A DNA stretch of 64,000 nucleotides, from the NCBI RefSeq assembly GCF_963678635.1, contig NC_087062.1, forward strand, positions 58,172,129 to 58,236,128, written 5' to 3'. The stretch's first letter is position 1; each line of letters starts with the position of its first letter. The stretch comes from Symsagittifera roscoffensis. Lineage: Eukaryota > Xenacoelomorpha > Acoela > Convolutidae. Below the pieces are notes generated by a model that was not told where the DNA came from, ran no database searches, and worked only from the letters and a program-made list of their open reading frames with translations. The position numbers were made by a program, and so were the translations under genes. Positions 1 through 11,862 of this stretch are shown here, one piece after another.

Positions 1-1660
1 ATTAAAACTCAGAATTGTTTTATGTGTGTGACAAAAACTCAAGTGAGAAACTAAACAACCAAGTTGTAATTGAAAACTGAAATAAAACATTTAGTTGAGT
101 TTTGAACGTTAAAGAATTTGTTGCATTTATAAATTTGAATTTTGATTTTAGTTAATGGCTTTAGAGACACTTACTATTTATTTAGAAAGGCTTGAGTAAA
201 GAGTATATTTAAATATTCTAGCCTGCATGATTAATTTTAATCAACTAGGACAACTGATCACTTTGTGTTGACATGAAAGGCTTGGGTAATCTCTCGAAGA
301 GGGAGATTGTTTCATTGTTCTTTCTAACCACAGAATTCCTTAGTTTTGATATTCAGGACCAATAACAACTAAAATTTCCGAAGGGAAGAAGCATAGTAGT
401 ATATTTTTAGCTTGTTGGTTGGCAGGACTGTCCTACAAACTAACACCTTTTAAAACCTAGGAGGAAAAACGTTTTAAATCAGGGCGTTGACGTTGGAAGT
501 CAGAAAAAATGTTTTATCTTTAGTCATATCCTCGGATATGCAGATTAGTGTAAGAATTTGGAAGGCTATAGTAGTGTAGTATGATGCCATTCATATTCTG
601 CAGTGAGTCGATATGACGCGGATAAAAGTAATTTCGTGCATTTTGTAAATTCTGTTCGATGACACTGTACCAATTTTACGAACATTGCGAAATTCAATGG
701 GGACATTGACCGGGCTGTCCGGGGAGTATGTGACATTCGACCAGAATGGACAAAAATGCTGATTCGGCGATTTCAAATAGTTAGCAGCTAACCTTCCGAA
801 TTGACAGTTTTGAGAGATTAGTGACGTTATTGGGACGATTAGTCAAACGATGAAGGTCAAGATATTCTGGTATTTTGAAATTTTAAAAATTCGAACTGAG
901 AAGTCGCACTTCTGAGAAACGGCAAAAACCGCCATTTTGGAAGAAAACCAGAAGAAAATCAGAACAACAATAGTTGCAATGAAGATAACTACGAAAAAAT
1001 TGAAGATCAGAATCGAAGAAACAGCAGAGTTAGCAGAGACCGCTCCTGGTTGAAATGATTGTGTCGCTACAATCGTTGCAGGGCCGTTCACAGCAACGGT
1101 GAAGGGTAGAAAAACATCCTTCCGGAAAGAAGATAAGGGCGTTATTTCCCCGGATTCAAAAATCCGGAGGGGTCTCGCGATTTGAACTGAAACTGTTTTA
1201 TATTAACTTCTAGCTGCCCGGATATGTCTTAAATTGAATTTATTTAACATCTGAATTCATTTTACGACGATGAGAAGCTAGGAGTTGGGGGAAAGGGTTG
1301 ATCCATCTTCGATGTAGATGATGCTTTTTATCTGCTGAACAAAAACAATAGTAATATAACAAATAGTAGTAGCCCTGTTTTTAGGAGTGACCTCGTGGTC
1401 TGGGGATACTGAGACCCAGCCATGAGCTCACTAATTTTGCATGTAGTTAAGTTAATTTGAGTGTTTTGACCGAAGCCGAAAGCAGATACGCTTTTGTCGA
1501 CCCGATTTTAGAAAGACCACCAAAAGAACTGGCTTTGGTAGAGACGGTGAAAAGCATGTAGAGCTTAGTTTAGACGCTGGCCAGTCGTTTTATAGCTTGG
1601 CTTTATTTTTCGTCGATATGTACTTACGGGCGAATGTTACAGAAGCCATGTTGTGATGCA
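1..1660. other. Flank of giant retroelement, no recognisable gene
   Basis: I see no gene I can name here. The best candidate is a minus-strand open frame (about 843-1137) with one strongly hydrophobic stretch (ILIFNFFVVIFIATIVVL) that could be a membrane segment. It has no in-frame ATG, so it could only be an internal exon or a chance frame. A short inverted repeat (CCGGATT / AATCCGG) lies near 1,150-1,167. The five bases before the LTR at 1,661 are ATGCA, but the matching flank on the other side of the element is lost, so a target duplication cannot be tested. Confidence 0.3.
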
Positions 1661-2946
1661 TGTAACAGTCGCCTACTTAAGTCACAAATGATATTTACAA
1701 AAAAAAGGCCCTACAACCATTGGCTCAAGAGTCAGGGACACTATCTCTTGTGTTTTTCTACCCTGAACGGTCGGCGCCAATTCGGTTCACTTGCGACATG
1801 AGACTAAAACCCTCTTTACAGCTTAAAAGCTACCACCAAAATACCCCCCACTCTACAAAATAAGAACGTACCCATACTTAGGTCTCAAAATTCCCAAAAC
1901 ACGCGAACGCCGTTAAAAACAGGGTCGGACCATTCCGTTTTAGTTGCTTTATTTAGACAGTGAAACTTTGATCCATTTCAGATGGATCAACCTAAAACTC
2001 TCCTTACCTCAACATAACTATTACAAAACACACTCAAGAAAACTAAATTTGGTACTCACATACCAGCACACTCGATAATTGGAGTAACTAAATTAACTAG
2101 CGACTCTAGCATTAAAGGCATTTAAATTTTAAATCAAGAAGTCTGTAATTAATGAATTCCAGCAAAGGAAATGAGTTTCAACTTGGGAATTGAGTTTTTG
2201 GGGCTGGACCCTTGGGATACCCCGGCTGTCCACCCTTCCACCGAAGGTTCGATCTGGTCCACTTCTACTGAATATCTTCTACTTTCGCAATCGTTCTGTC
2301 TTCTATTTCAGGATAAGACAGCTCTACTCTAGTATGATATTATATCTGGAAATTGCGAATAGCAATTTCCCGCTGTTGTTTTTTATTACTTTCCCGCGAT
2401 TGTAATTCGGTTGTTCTGGTCCTTTTTTTCTGAGATTTTCAGTTGTCGCGAGAAAGTTGAGCATGACATGCTCAATTCGAATTTTTCAAAAATTCCATTT
2501 CACCCCAAAATCACGTTGATCGTATTGCTCAAGGTCAAACTTCTAAATATGACCGACTGGCACATACTCCGCGGACTCAAAATCGATGTCATCATCGCGG
2601 GTTGCTGTCTGCCAGTGAATCCTCAGAATGTCGAGTGTTGCTCAAAATACAGTGCCAGTGGTCATTTACAGAAGTTTGCAGCAGATTTAATTTATTTTAC
2701 GCCCCAAAATTCACAACCACGCAAAATTGTCACACTATCACTCAACAACAATCAAAATCTGCATACACCTGCACCTTAAATTTCCACTTTGCAAGCTAAT
2801 AATTAAAACTTCTTTTGTCTTATCCAATCAGAAAATTGTCATGCAGCGTTTCGATTTATATAATAGATATAGCATATTAATAACAATATTTCGTTTCGCT
2901 AAAATTTCTTTTTCGTGACGTCAGATTTCATCCTAGTTAACACTCA
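1661..2946 (-). repeat. 3' LTR of giant Ty3/gypsy element
   Basis: The segment runs from TGTAACAG to TTAACACTCA on the plus strand, so both ends have the TG...CA signature of LTRs. Read on the minus strand it begins TGAGTGTTAAC and ends GACTGTTACA. The inner end abuts a purine-rich tract (2,947-2,966), as expected of a 3' LTR. About 910 bp of it (1,661-2,574) recur almost unchanged at 26,210-27,097 and 28,466-29,352, upstream of the gag start at the other end of the element, which identifies it as an LTR. The inner portion (from about 2,376) is repeated twice more in the adjacent tandem array. Plus-strand open frames inside it have no support as genes. Confidence 0.8.
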
Positions 2947-2966
2947 AGCCCCTTTGCTTCCCTCTC
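2947..2966 (-). promoter_or_regulatory. Polypurine tract of giant gypsy element
   Basis: On the minus strand this reads as an almost pure purine run (GAGAGGGAAGCAAAGGGGC) ending just before the TG that opens the 3' LTR. That is where plus-strand DNA synthesis is primed in LTR elements. Equivalent tracts follow the partial LTRs in the second and third tandem copies (about 4,217 and 5,486). Confidence 0.65.
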
Positions 2967-3121
2967 AAGACTCAAGAATCCTTCACTGAGCTCCCTGCGC
3001 ATTTCGTGCTCCTTGCCTTTGAGGTGCTAGGCCCTGATGCGTTTGACACCGTAATCTGCCTCAGCAGCGCTTCCTCATCATGGGAGCTGATCACGATCTC
3101 TTCCTACGCTTTTAGTTGTTC

Positions 3122-3646
3122 TTAGGATTGCATCCACTCCCTCTGCTCTTGCAACCTCTTTGCTTGGTTTGGAAAACCCTTCACTTTCGATTCCCTGTTC
3201 CGGCAAAAGGAGTTGTGAAGACTCAGGCTCATGTTCTTCGCTAAGTCCTCTTTCAATATTGACTCTCTCGCCTTGGTATTATCTCGAGACACCCTACCAA
3301 CTCTCTTCCAACCGGTCGTAACCGCATTTCGGTGAGTCAGCAAAGGTCTCTTGAAGCCTCTGTTCCTATCTCCGCCAGGAACTGTCGATATTCTTTCTGA
3401 TGTTTCTTCATGTGATCCTTCGTCACCGCATATAACCAAGATGTCAATGTCGCTCGAAACCACGGGAAGAATCTTATGCGGCTCCATACGTGTCTGACCT
3501 CCATCGGTATAGCGAACACTTTGCATGCAGTCTCAAACAACTCAAGTCTCCTGTTATAGTCAATAGCGTGTATCGATTCTGCTGTCGGTGTCTTCGACTC
3601 CCGATATTTCGTCACGTTCTCTTCGATCCATCGCAACGCCAACATT
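3122..3646 (-). pseudogene. ORF2 C-terminal segment, tandem copy 1
   Basis: Minus-strand coding remnant matching the end of ORF2 at 5,664-6,186. It carries the same two overlapping frames seen in the other copies: one with TAESIHAIDY...LELFETACKVFAIPMEVR, the other ending KRLQEQREWMQS. In this copy one frame continues upstream into LTR sequence across the duplication junction, giving an artificial N-terminus (extends to 3,735). No domain is recognised. Confidence 0.6.
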
Positions 3647-4392
3647 GTTTTTTTTATTACTTTCCCGCGATTGTAATTCGGTTGTTCTGATCCTATTTTT
3701 CTGAGATTTTCAGTTGTCGCGAGAAAATTGAGCATGACATGCTTAATTCGAATTTTTCAAAAATTCCATTTCACCCCAAAATCACGTTTATCGTATTGCT
3801 CAAGGTCAAACTTCCAAATATGACCGACTGGCACATACTCCCCGGACTCAAAATCGATGTCCTCATCGCGTGTTGCTGTCTGCCAGTGAATCCTCAGAAT
3901 GTCGAGTGTTGCTCAAGATACAGTGCCAGTGGTCATTTACAGAAGTTTGCAGCAGATTTAATTTAATCTACGCCCCAAAATTCACAACCACGCAAAATTG
4001 TCACACTATCACTCAACAACAATCAAAATCTGCATACACCTGCACCTTAAATTTCCACTTTGCAAGCTAATAATTAAAACTTCTTTTGTCTTATCCAATC
4101 AGAAAATTGTCATGCAGCGTTTCGATTTATATAATAGATATAGCATATTAATAACAATATTTCGTTTCGCTAAAATTTCTTTTTCGTGACGTCAGATTTC
4201 ATCCTAGTTAACACTCAAGCCCATTTGCTTCCCTCTCAAGACTCAAGAATCCTTCACTGAGCTCCCTGCGCATTTCGTGCTCCTTGCCTTTGAGGTGCTA
4301 GGCCCTGATGCGTTTGACACCATAATCTGCCTCAGCAGCGCTTCCTCATCATGGGAGCTGATCACGATCTCTTCCCACGCTTTTAGTTGTTC

Positions 4393-4916
4393 TTAGGATT
4401 GCATCCACTCCCTCTGCTCTTGCAACCTCTTTGCTTGGTTTGGAAAACCCTTCACTTTCGATTCCCTGTTCCGGCAAAAGGAGTTGTGAAGACTCAGGCT
4501 CACGTTCTTCGCTAAGTCCTCTTTCAATATTGACTCTCCCGCCTTGGTATTATCTCGAGACACCCTACCAACTCTCTTCCAACCCGTCGTAACCGCATTT
4601 CGTTGAGTCAGCAAAGGTCTCTTGAAGCTTCTGGTCCTATCTCCGCCAGGAACTGCCGATATTCTTTCTGATGTTTCTTCATGTGATCCTTCGTCACCGC
4701 ATATAACCAAGATGTCAATGTCGCTCGAAACCACGGGAAGAATCTTATGCGGCTCCATACGTGTCTGACCTCCATCGGTATAGCGAACACTTTGCATGCA
4801 GTCTCAAACAACTCAAGTCTCCTGCTATAGTCAATAGCGTGTATCGATTCTGCTGTCGGTGTCTTCGACTCCCGATATTTCGTCACGTTCTCTTCGATCC
4901 ATCGCAACGCCAACAT
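4393..4916 (-). pseudogene. ORF2 C-terminal segment, tandem copy 2
   Basis: Second copy of the ORF2 tail, nearly identical to copies 1 and 3. The upstream edge coincides with the duplication junction, so it has no start of its own. Its two overlapping frames switch at the same place as in the sister copies, so the frame switch predates the triplication or is a genuine property of the coding sequence. Confidence 0.6.
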
Positions 4917-5663
4917 TTTTTTTGATTACTTTTCCGCGATTGTAATTCGGTTGTTCTGATCCTATTTTTCTGAGATTTTCAGTTGTCGCGAGGAAATTGA
5001 GCATGACATGCTCAATTCGAATTTTTCAAAAATTCCATTTCACCCCAAAATCACTTTGATCGTATTGCTCAAGGTCAAACTTCCAAATATGACCGACTGG
5101 CACATACTCCCCGGACTCAAAATCGATGTCCTCATCGCGTGTTGCTGTCTGCCAGTGAATCCTCAGAATTTCGAGTGTTGCTCAAGATACAGTGCCAGTG
5201 GTCATTTACAGAAGTTTGCAGCAGATTTAATTTAATCTACGCCCCAAAATTCACAACCAGGCAAAATTGTCACACTATCACTCAACAAAAATCAAAATCT
5301 GCATACACGTGCACCTTAAATTTCCGCTTTGCAAGCTAATAATTAAAATTTCTTTTGTCTTATCCAATCAGAAAACTGTCATGCAGCGTTTTGATTTATA
5401 TAATAAATATAGCATATTAAAAACAATATTTCGTTTCGTTAAAATTTCTTTTTCGTGACCGCAGATTTCATCCTAGTTAACACTCAAGCCCCTTTGCTTC
5501 CCTCTCAAGACTCAAGAATTCTTCACTGAGCTCCCTGCTCATTTCGGGCTCCTTGCCTTTGAGGTGCTAGGCCCTGATGCGTTTGACACCGTAATCTGCC
5601 TTAGCAGCGCTTCCTCATCATGGGAGCTGATCACGATCTCTTCCCACGCTTTTAGTTCTTCGT

Positions 5664-6785
5664 AGGATCACATCGACTCCCTCTGCTCTTGCAACCTCTT
5701 TGCTTGGTTTGAAAAACCCTTCCTTGTTGATTCCCTGTTCCGGCAAAAGGAGTTGTGAAGACTCAGGCTCACGTTCTTCGCTTAGTCCTCTTTCAATATT
5801 GACTCTCTCGCCTTGGTATTATCTCGAGACACCCTACCAACTCTCTTCCAACCCGTCGTAACTGCATTTCGGTGAGTCAGCAAAGATCTCGTGAAGCCTC
5901 TGGTCCTATCTCCGCCAGGAACTGCCGATATTCTTTCAGATGTTTCTTCATGAGATCCTTCGTCACCGCATATAACCAAGATGTCAATGTCGCTCGAAAC
6001 CACTGGAAGAATCTTATGCGGCTCCATACCTGTCTGACCTCCATCGGTATAGCGAACACTTTGCATGCAGTCTCAAACAACTCAAGTCTCCTGCTATAGT
6101 CAATAGCGTGTATCGATTCTGCTGTCGGTGTCTTCGACTCCCGATACTTCGTCACGTTCTCTTCGATCCATCGCAACGCCAACATTGTACTCACCACCAG
6201 GAGGGTCACCTTCTGTCGATGATCGGGTAACCCGATCGACCAAATTTCTTCCACGTCCGATACCAAGCAGAGGTTTGAGTGTTCCGGGTACCACACCGTC
6301 TGTGCCAGACAATGGCATGGGCATTCCCCATGCGTGATATCGATGCTCCGGAGGTTGCGTTCTCCCGAAGCCTCCAGCAGAGGTTCCAATTCCATCATCT
6401 TCTCATGTGTTATATCATTTTCCTCCTGTGCTGGGGCACTGCTCATCGGCTTCCCGATTGTGTTCTGCCTCTCAAAGTCACTCGTGTTTTCACCTTCCAA
6501 ACTCAAGAGTTTTTCTCCCCAGATTTCACTCAAGTCATCTCTTTTTTCCCTTGGTACAATTCCCAGGATCTTCCTCAACAGCCTGTGTGAATGATGTGAC
6601 ATTCGAGCCAGTCGTACGCACTTGGGTACCGAGAAGGCTTTGACTACTAGTATCCTCTGGCTGGATACCTCTACCATCGCCATGTGTAATGGATAGTGGC
6701 TTCCACATAGGTTGGCCATGACTGATCCCACCAAGGACTTGGAATTTACTGGCAGACTATAGGTTTCGCCCAAGCTTCCACCCAC
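5664..6785 (-). pseudogene. ORF2 terminal part of giant gypsy element
   Basis: A 302-codon minus-strand open frame (5,877-6,785), followed by a tail in another frame down to about 5,664. It is the most downstream coding part of ORF2 and feeds into the tandem triplication. I recognise no domain. The sequence is fairly rich in Cys, Trp and His in places (for example NLCGSHYP, CPCHCLAQTVWYPEHSNLC) and has one short hydrophobic run (VTLLVVSTMLAL). Position next to the 3' LTR is where an envelope gene lies in some gypsy elements, but I see no signal peptide, cleavage site or clear membrane anchor, so I do not call it Env. Confidence 0.5.
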
Positions 6786-6832
6786 TGATGGGCTTCTGAA
6801 TTATTCGCAATACTCCGGGCATGATTCCACGC

Positions 6833-9471
6833 TCAGCGCTGTCGCAAATGGTGCTCAGACTCCAGCATCTCCAGGGACTGTAAGCTGCGCATCCCCAACT
6901 CCGTTCCTATATTCACCATAGTGTTCGTGTAACACTCAGCCACTATATGCACTTCACTTTTCTCTCTTTCTGTTACGTCGCCAAACCAAGCGATTAGATC
7001 TTCTCTCTGGAAGGACCGCACTCTGACACATGATCGTCCATCACAAGTGTGCTCTCCGCCTCCACACGTTAGGTCAAGACAACTACCGGGTTCCAACTTC
7101 TTCACTGATCCCAGCTTACTCATCGCCTCACCCGACTCTTTGCTCTGAGGCAGGATCAGCTTGTGTAGTACATTCAGAGTTCCCAAGTCTTCATCCTTCG
7201 TCGGTGCCAGCCTCACTCGCTCCTGGACCTCTTCAATCAAGCTTGCGTGGGGATGTGGGCACCATTACGGTGGTGTCAGCGACTTCCAAACCGTTCCTAA
7301 ATTCGTAATCAGCATGCCATTCCCATTCCCCATTTTCAATTCTACTCTCTTGTTTGAGCGCGGTACGCTAATCACCTTTGGCATCCTCTCAAGTATCAGG
7401 CCTAGGCTCGGTTTTTCTCGTTCCTCTGAATCAATCTCGATTGTCTTCTATGTCCAAAACTTTAACAGCTCCGTCACTTCGTGATTCCTGTGAGCGCTCC
7501 CTGACTCTGAATCCAAGAAAGGGTTGTACGCTATCCCCATTACTCCAGACATATATTGGTATTCTCCCCGCTTGTTGGGTTTCGAGTAATCTTCAGTCGA
7601 GGCCAAGTTACGATGCACGTCATGTCCCTCGTCCAATTTTCTTGTTATAGAATCTTCGTATTTCATCAAGTTTCCCATGATTCTCTAGAGATTGCCTGGT
7701 GTCATCTTCCTTTTCGATCCCCGTACTCTGGTACACGTTCAGTATGACCGTGGAGACTCTCCTCTCCATAGTTTTGCTCCGCATGGCCTTCTGATGACAC
7801 ACTTGGACGGAACTGTTGGTCATCACTGACATTATCCTCCTCAAGAAACAAGTGGCATCTTTTCTTCTCACTAGACTCAAACCGGAATGGTCTCTGGCGA
7901 TATGCTGTACCAGCATCTGATAAACTTCTAGACTCTTGTTGCCCAGTTTCAACTTATCGTGTGAGGTCAACACTTCTAATTCTATTCCCACTAGGCTCCA
8001 TGCGAACGTCAGCTGCCCCGCTGTTCTAACGAAGGGATTTGCCATCAATGGCAACGCGGACGAGAGTGTTCTCATCGCCTCTTCGAAGTAATCCCGCAGA
8101 AAGTTCTGCCAGGTTCAATTCAGCTGACTTCCCAATTCTAACTTGTTAATCTCGGCTTTCTGTTGGGTAACCCAATTGCGGCGCTTGCGGGACACTCCAC
8201 GATCGAGCTTCTTCAGACAGTCCTCCAGTTCCTTCATTGTCTCCAGAGCCACCCACCAAGGTCGAGCCGTATTCCTCGTCGCATTCTTCTCAAGAGGGTC
8301 GCTGGTCACTTGTTTTCCAATAGCCTGATGCTCGTTCGAGATCCATTTTTTGCCAACATCCACTTCCCACGTTTGTCCATTCGTCTAACCCTTTTTCGAG
8401 CTCGACTTCTGAGGTCTGAAGTCTTCTTCCGTTGCCAGACTCGTCGAGACCTCTATCTCTTTCACCACCTCGGCCAACCTCCTTAGTTCGGAGCTGCCCT
8501 TGTAGGCTGTTGTCTTCCACCGCGCTAGAACCAATGGAGCCGTCTCCCTCAGATTCTTCTCAGAGACCGCATCCGCCGAGGGGCTATTCAACTCCTCTAC
8601 CTCCTTTTTCCTCTTTCCAGACTTCACACCTTAGCTTGGGGGCGTCGTCACTGCCGTCCCTGATTCGACCTCTTTGTCCTGGTCCAGCCCTTCCGACTTT
8701 TACCTCCCCCTTCTCGAGCCTTAAGGATATTAATATCTTTAATCGTATTACTAGTATTAAGCTTATCCTCCCTTTCAACCTAAATCATTTTATGGTCAGT
8801 TTTTTGTTTCAGAATAGAGCTGTCTTTACATTCATCATCTTCGGTCTTCTGCTCCGTTTCTCGCAGCTTGATCATCTTGCTCAACAACTCCTTTCTCGCC
8901 TTTTCGTCCAGTCCGGGGCCCATCAAAATTGGTTCCCCGAACTTTACCACCGTGTCCCATAATTCTTCTTACAAACCCTCCAGTGTAGCTTCGGTTTCTG
9001 CTTTCTGGTTAAACTCACTCAAGAATTCTCGCCACGCCTTCTCATCCAGAGTGGTCAGGAACATCCATTTATTGCCCTCGAAGGTATTCTTCTTACTTTC
9101 TTTGGCACTCAAGAGGATCATTCCCATGTTGGAGGTTTCGCTGATCAAGGGTAGTTCCAGGTCTTTGCGAGGGGATGATGTCAGGGGTGGTGCGGCCGGG
9201 TTCACCCAATCGTCTCCACTCAAGTCCTGCAGCAGTTCCTGAGTGGTGAAATCCTACTCAGCTGGTTTCTGCTCAGGCGTATTCCCCACCTCCATTTCTT
9301 CTCCTGCTTCACTGAGAGACTCATCCATGCTCTCCCCTTTTGACTCAGCTCGCCTTCTCTCAAGTACGTCTCTAAACCTACTTTCCACGGGACCGTTTCT
9401 CTTGTCTCCAGGGGTGCCCACTGAGAGGGATGAGGGTGTAGCTGGGTTCTGCTTCTTGTATTCCGTGAGGG
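6833..9471 (-). pseudogene. ORF2 degraded middle part of giant gypsy element
   Basis: Minus-strand coding remnant split over several frames: 8,969-9,223, 8,385-8,627, 8,115-8,363, 7,620-8,075, 7,448-7,678 and 6,833-7,240. The fragments are charged, Glu/Lys/Arg-rich and probably largely helical, with small linkers rich in Ser, Pro and Glu. The piece at 6,833-7,240 has a cysteine cluster (CLDLTCGGGEHTCDGRSC). I recognise no family. They are kept together because they share strand, codon style and order with the flanking ORF2 pieces. Plus-strand open frames over the same stretch are shadows. Confidence 0.45.
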
Positions 9472-10520
9472 CTACATTAAGGGGCCTGCCGCATCTAGCT
9501 CCTCTTCCTCTTGCTTCATCTCCAATTGCTCCAGCCCGTAGGGTGCTCGATATTTCCTCGTGGCGATTTTCATCTCATCTTTCAAGGCTATGTGTCCTTC
9601 CTCTACAATCATTCTTCCATCGTCCAAAACCGGCAGCATATTCTCCAGCCTAGCGTGTTCAAGCGTCCTCAAGATATCCCGAACCTCGAACTTCGGGGGC
9701 ATTGAACCTCTCATCCTCTTCGCTTGGGTCGTCCACGAGTTTATTTTGATGTCGCACGTGTGAAAATAAACTGCGGCTGTGTACGCAATGAACAAGGGAT
9801 CCCAACCGTCCGTGAATTCCTTCTGTTGCTTCTCCACCGTGGCTCTCGCGTGTAGGGATGGGACCACCAACGGGCTATTCATCCCCAGCGTCATTCTTCT
9901 GACTATCGGGAACTTTGGGACAGTGGTGGGCAGAAGCTCTCGCTCAAGTATCATCTTTAGCTCTTTTTTCACCAGGTCAAAACCTCCTTTCCATGCCGAG
10001 TTTCTCAAGATCTCTTGGGGTAGACCTCTAAGGGACCCTCACGTTTCCCTCCCATTCTGCACTGTAACTGTCCCCGGAAGTTGAATACCATCAGCTCGGG
10101 GTCCTTCATTTTCCCGAAGAGCACCGTGTCGCTCATCCGTGCCCTCAATTCCTCCTGTCTGCACCAGATCAGCACTGTTCCCTCTAGCACACTTGTTAAG
10201 CTCACGTGTGCCACTGAGTTTCGGTACGCCGTCACAAGCGGGTCAGGAAAGGCGTATGTCACTGCCGGTCCATAGATGCAGGTCAATACCTCACCAAGTC
10301 CCCTGATCATTCCTAGTGGGTCAGATCTCATGGCTAGACTCAGATCCGTCAAGAGAGGCATGCCTCCATTCGCCTCCTTCAATTCCTCCTTCGTCTTAGG
10401 ATTCTTCTCTTCGCCTGTCAGGTGTCGATTCTGCATCAGGAGGTACTCTACCAACAGCGTCTTCAGTCCGGCCGTACACTTGTACGAGTAGGTCTCCGTG
10501 CTGGGATGAGTCTTCCCCAT
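9472..10520 (-). pseudogene. ORF2 part between SGNH-2 region and acidic middle
   Basis: Two adjoining minus-strand frames: 171 codons (10,005-10,520) and 178 codons (9,472-10,008), overlapping by 4 bases in different phases, which indicates a frameshift within one original coding sequence. The first contains a mixed hydrophobic segment (GLGEVLTCIYGPAVTYAFP...VLEGTVLIWC), the second a basic helical segment followed by a Glu-rich end. No catalytic motif is apparent and I cannot assign a family. The upstream edge overlaps the SGNH-2 frame by about 125 bases in another phase. Confidence 0.45.
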
Positions 10521-11862
10521 CGACAGAGGCTATCCATATTTCTCCGTGGGTCAAGAGTACTAGTGTCAAATACCCGTCAATTCGTATTGTTTCCACGCCT
10601 CTACTGAACATGTAGGCCGGACCCATGTTAAATGGATACCTGGGGTAGACCAAGTACAGGGCCAACAAGAGATTTATGGGCATGTTCAGCAGTTCCTGCA
10701 CGAACGCGTCGAAGATGGTATCTTTCACATAGAACACTCTAGCCATGTACCTCTTCTCCCAACAAGGGCTCAAGAACTTCAAGATCTCGTGATCCTTCCT
10801 CGTCTTCAGATCACCCTTCGCGTGTTCCCTCCAGAATCCCTCAACGGTGACTTCATTCGCCGCTGTGACAAATATTCCTACTGTCATGTCCCTGCTCTCT
10901 GCCACTTCCAGTTGCTTCTCAAGAAACTCCCATATCTGCTTGATGAGGAGTGGTGAACTCTCCCGCGTCTTGTCCGTGGCATTCTCAAACCTTGGTGTCA
11001 GGAACGGCCACCTGTCTCTCTCTTGCGTCAGACGGTATGCCATTGCTTCCAATTGTTTCTCAGCCGCAGCCAATTTCTTTCTCTCGTTGTTCGGTCCCCT
11101 CGCCTTGCTGGTGGAGTTCGTGATTGTCAAATACATGCCTCGAAAGCATAGACTCGCTGTCAAGTGGTTTATTGTTGGGTGATCGTCCCTAATTTCAGGA
11201 TTGAACTTCAACTGCCGAGCTAGATTCGAGATCTCAAGCAAGAAGACCTCGTCCAGTACTATGAGGATATCTGCCAGCTCATAGAATCCCCTTAAGGCAT
11301 GAGACACATCAGCCCATGCCGCCGCCAGCTCCGGCTTCAGAAGCCTGAAGTTTGTCGGCTCTAGCTCGCGATTAGGGGCAGCTATCAGTACCCGCCACGC
11401 GTTCCCTTCCACTATCAAGATCAACATGGCATACACGAACTGTAAAGCGGGTGGCATACTCGCGTAGCCCGGGGACGTCGTGAATGCCACTCTCGCCCTG
11501 GGTCCAAATCTAGAAACCACCGACTCCTGCACCTCATTCATTGCAGCGAACAACGTCTGGATTGCTTCCCAAATCTTTTTAGGCGTTGGCGCCTCCCCTT
11601 TCAGGCGCTCTAGTAATCCTGCCGCCTGCAAGTGATCGTTCATTCCCGCAAACAACAATAACTCCGGCTCGCAAGGCATCTCCGATTTGATCGTTACCAC
11701 CAGGGTCAGCATCTGATTTAGCTCCGCACCAGGCAGCAAATACACCAAGGTTTCCGGCCAAAACAGTTTCGGGGACGTCCCTTCAAAGTCCGAGCCCGCC
11801 ACGATAATCACTCTTGCCGCTCCCGGTACTGATCGATCATATACTGCCAATATTTTCGCCAA
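10396..11862 (-). CDS. ORF2 SGNH/GDSL hydrolase-like domain 2 and C-terminal extension
   Basis: The longest intact frame of the element, 488 codons, open from a TTG codon (not a true start). In the same frame upstream lie GNSQLA, where an SGNH block I (GDS) would be, and then a TAA at about 11,918 that separates it from the preceding ORF2 piece. Within the frame GMND (residues 73-76) fits block III (GxND), and DDHP near residues 226-229, preceded by a hydrophobic strand (ADILIVLDEVFLLE), sits where the block V Asp-His pair would be. The block I Asp is replaced by Asn, so activity is doubtful. Residues about 300-460 form a further domain I do not recognise. Neighbours are SGNH-1 and the element's 3' ORF2 pieces. 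It may be an accessory enzyme or structural module carried by the retroelement. Confidence 0.5.
   Translation of the reverse strand: MAKILAVYDRSVPGAARVIIVAGSDFEGTSPKLFWPETLVYLLPGAELNQMLTLVVTIKSEMPCEPELLLFAGMNDHLQAAGLLERLKGEAPTPKKIWEAIQTLFAAMNEVQESVVSRFGPRARVAFTTSPGYASMPPALQFVYAMLILIVEGNAWRVLIAAPNRELEPTNFRLLKPELAAAWADVSHALRGFYELADILIVLDEVFLLEISNLARQLKFNPEIRDDHPTINHLTASLCFRGMYLTITNSTSKARGPNNERKKLAAAEKQLEAMAYRLTQERDRWPFLTPRFENATDKTRESSPLLIKQIWEFLEKQLEVAESRDMTVGIFVTAANEVTVEGFWREHAKGDLKTRKDHEILKFLSPCWEKRYMARVFYVKDTIFDAFVQELLNMPINLLLALYLVYPRYPFNMGPAYMFSRGVETIRIDGYLTLVLLTHGEIWIASVDGEDSSQHGDLLVQVYGRTEDAVGRVPPDAESTPDRRREES

Larger units (their letters stand above)
2376..6186 (-). repeat. Tandem triplication of the element's 3' end
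   Basis: Three head-to-tail copies of a roughly 1.27-kb unit (about 2,376-3,646, 3,647-4,915 and 4,916-6,186). Each contains the inner part of the LTR, the polypurine tract, the 3' untranslated stretch and the last part of ORF2. Copies differ by scattered substitutions and small indels. At the junctions AACATTG from the coding part meets the T-run of the LTR, with about 3 bp of shared sequence (TTG). The third copy is the one still joined to the rest of ORF2. Confidence 0.85.

Noticed and set aside
843..1137. Minus-strand frame with a hydrophobic segment as an envelope or membrane gene
   Set aside because: No ATG, no matching upstream part, and it lies outside the element. Mentioned only as a possible exon.
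2190..2405. Plus-strand open frame (71 codons) repeated at 26,723 and 28,978
   Set aside because: It lies inside the LTR of the giant gypsy element and recurs only because the LTR does. It is antisense to the element and begins at a non-ATG codon.
5664..6785. Envelope gene at the 3' end of the giant gypsy element
   Set aside because: The position fits, but there is no signal peptide, protease cleavage site or convincing membrane anchor.
8432..8962. 176-codon plus-strand frame and other plus-strand frames over 6.1-23.2 kb
   Set aside because: They are opposite-strand shadows of the minus-strand gag-pol and ORF2, Ser/Leu/Pro-rich without motifs.
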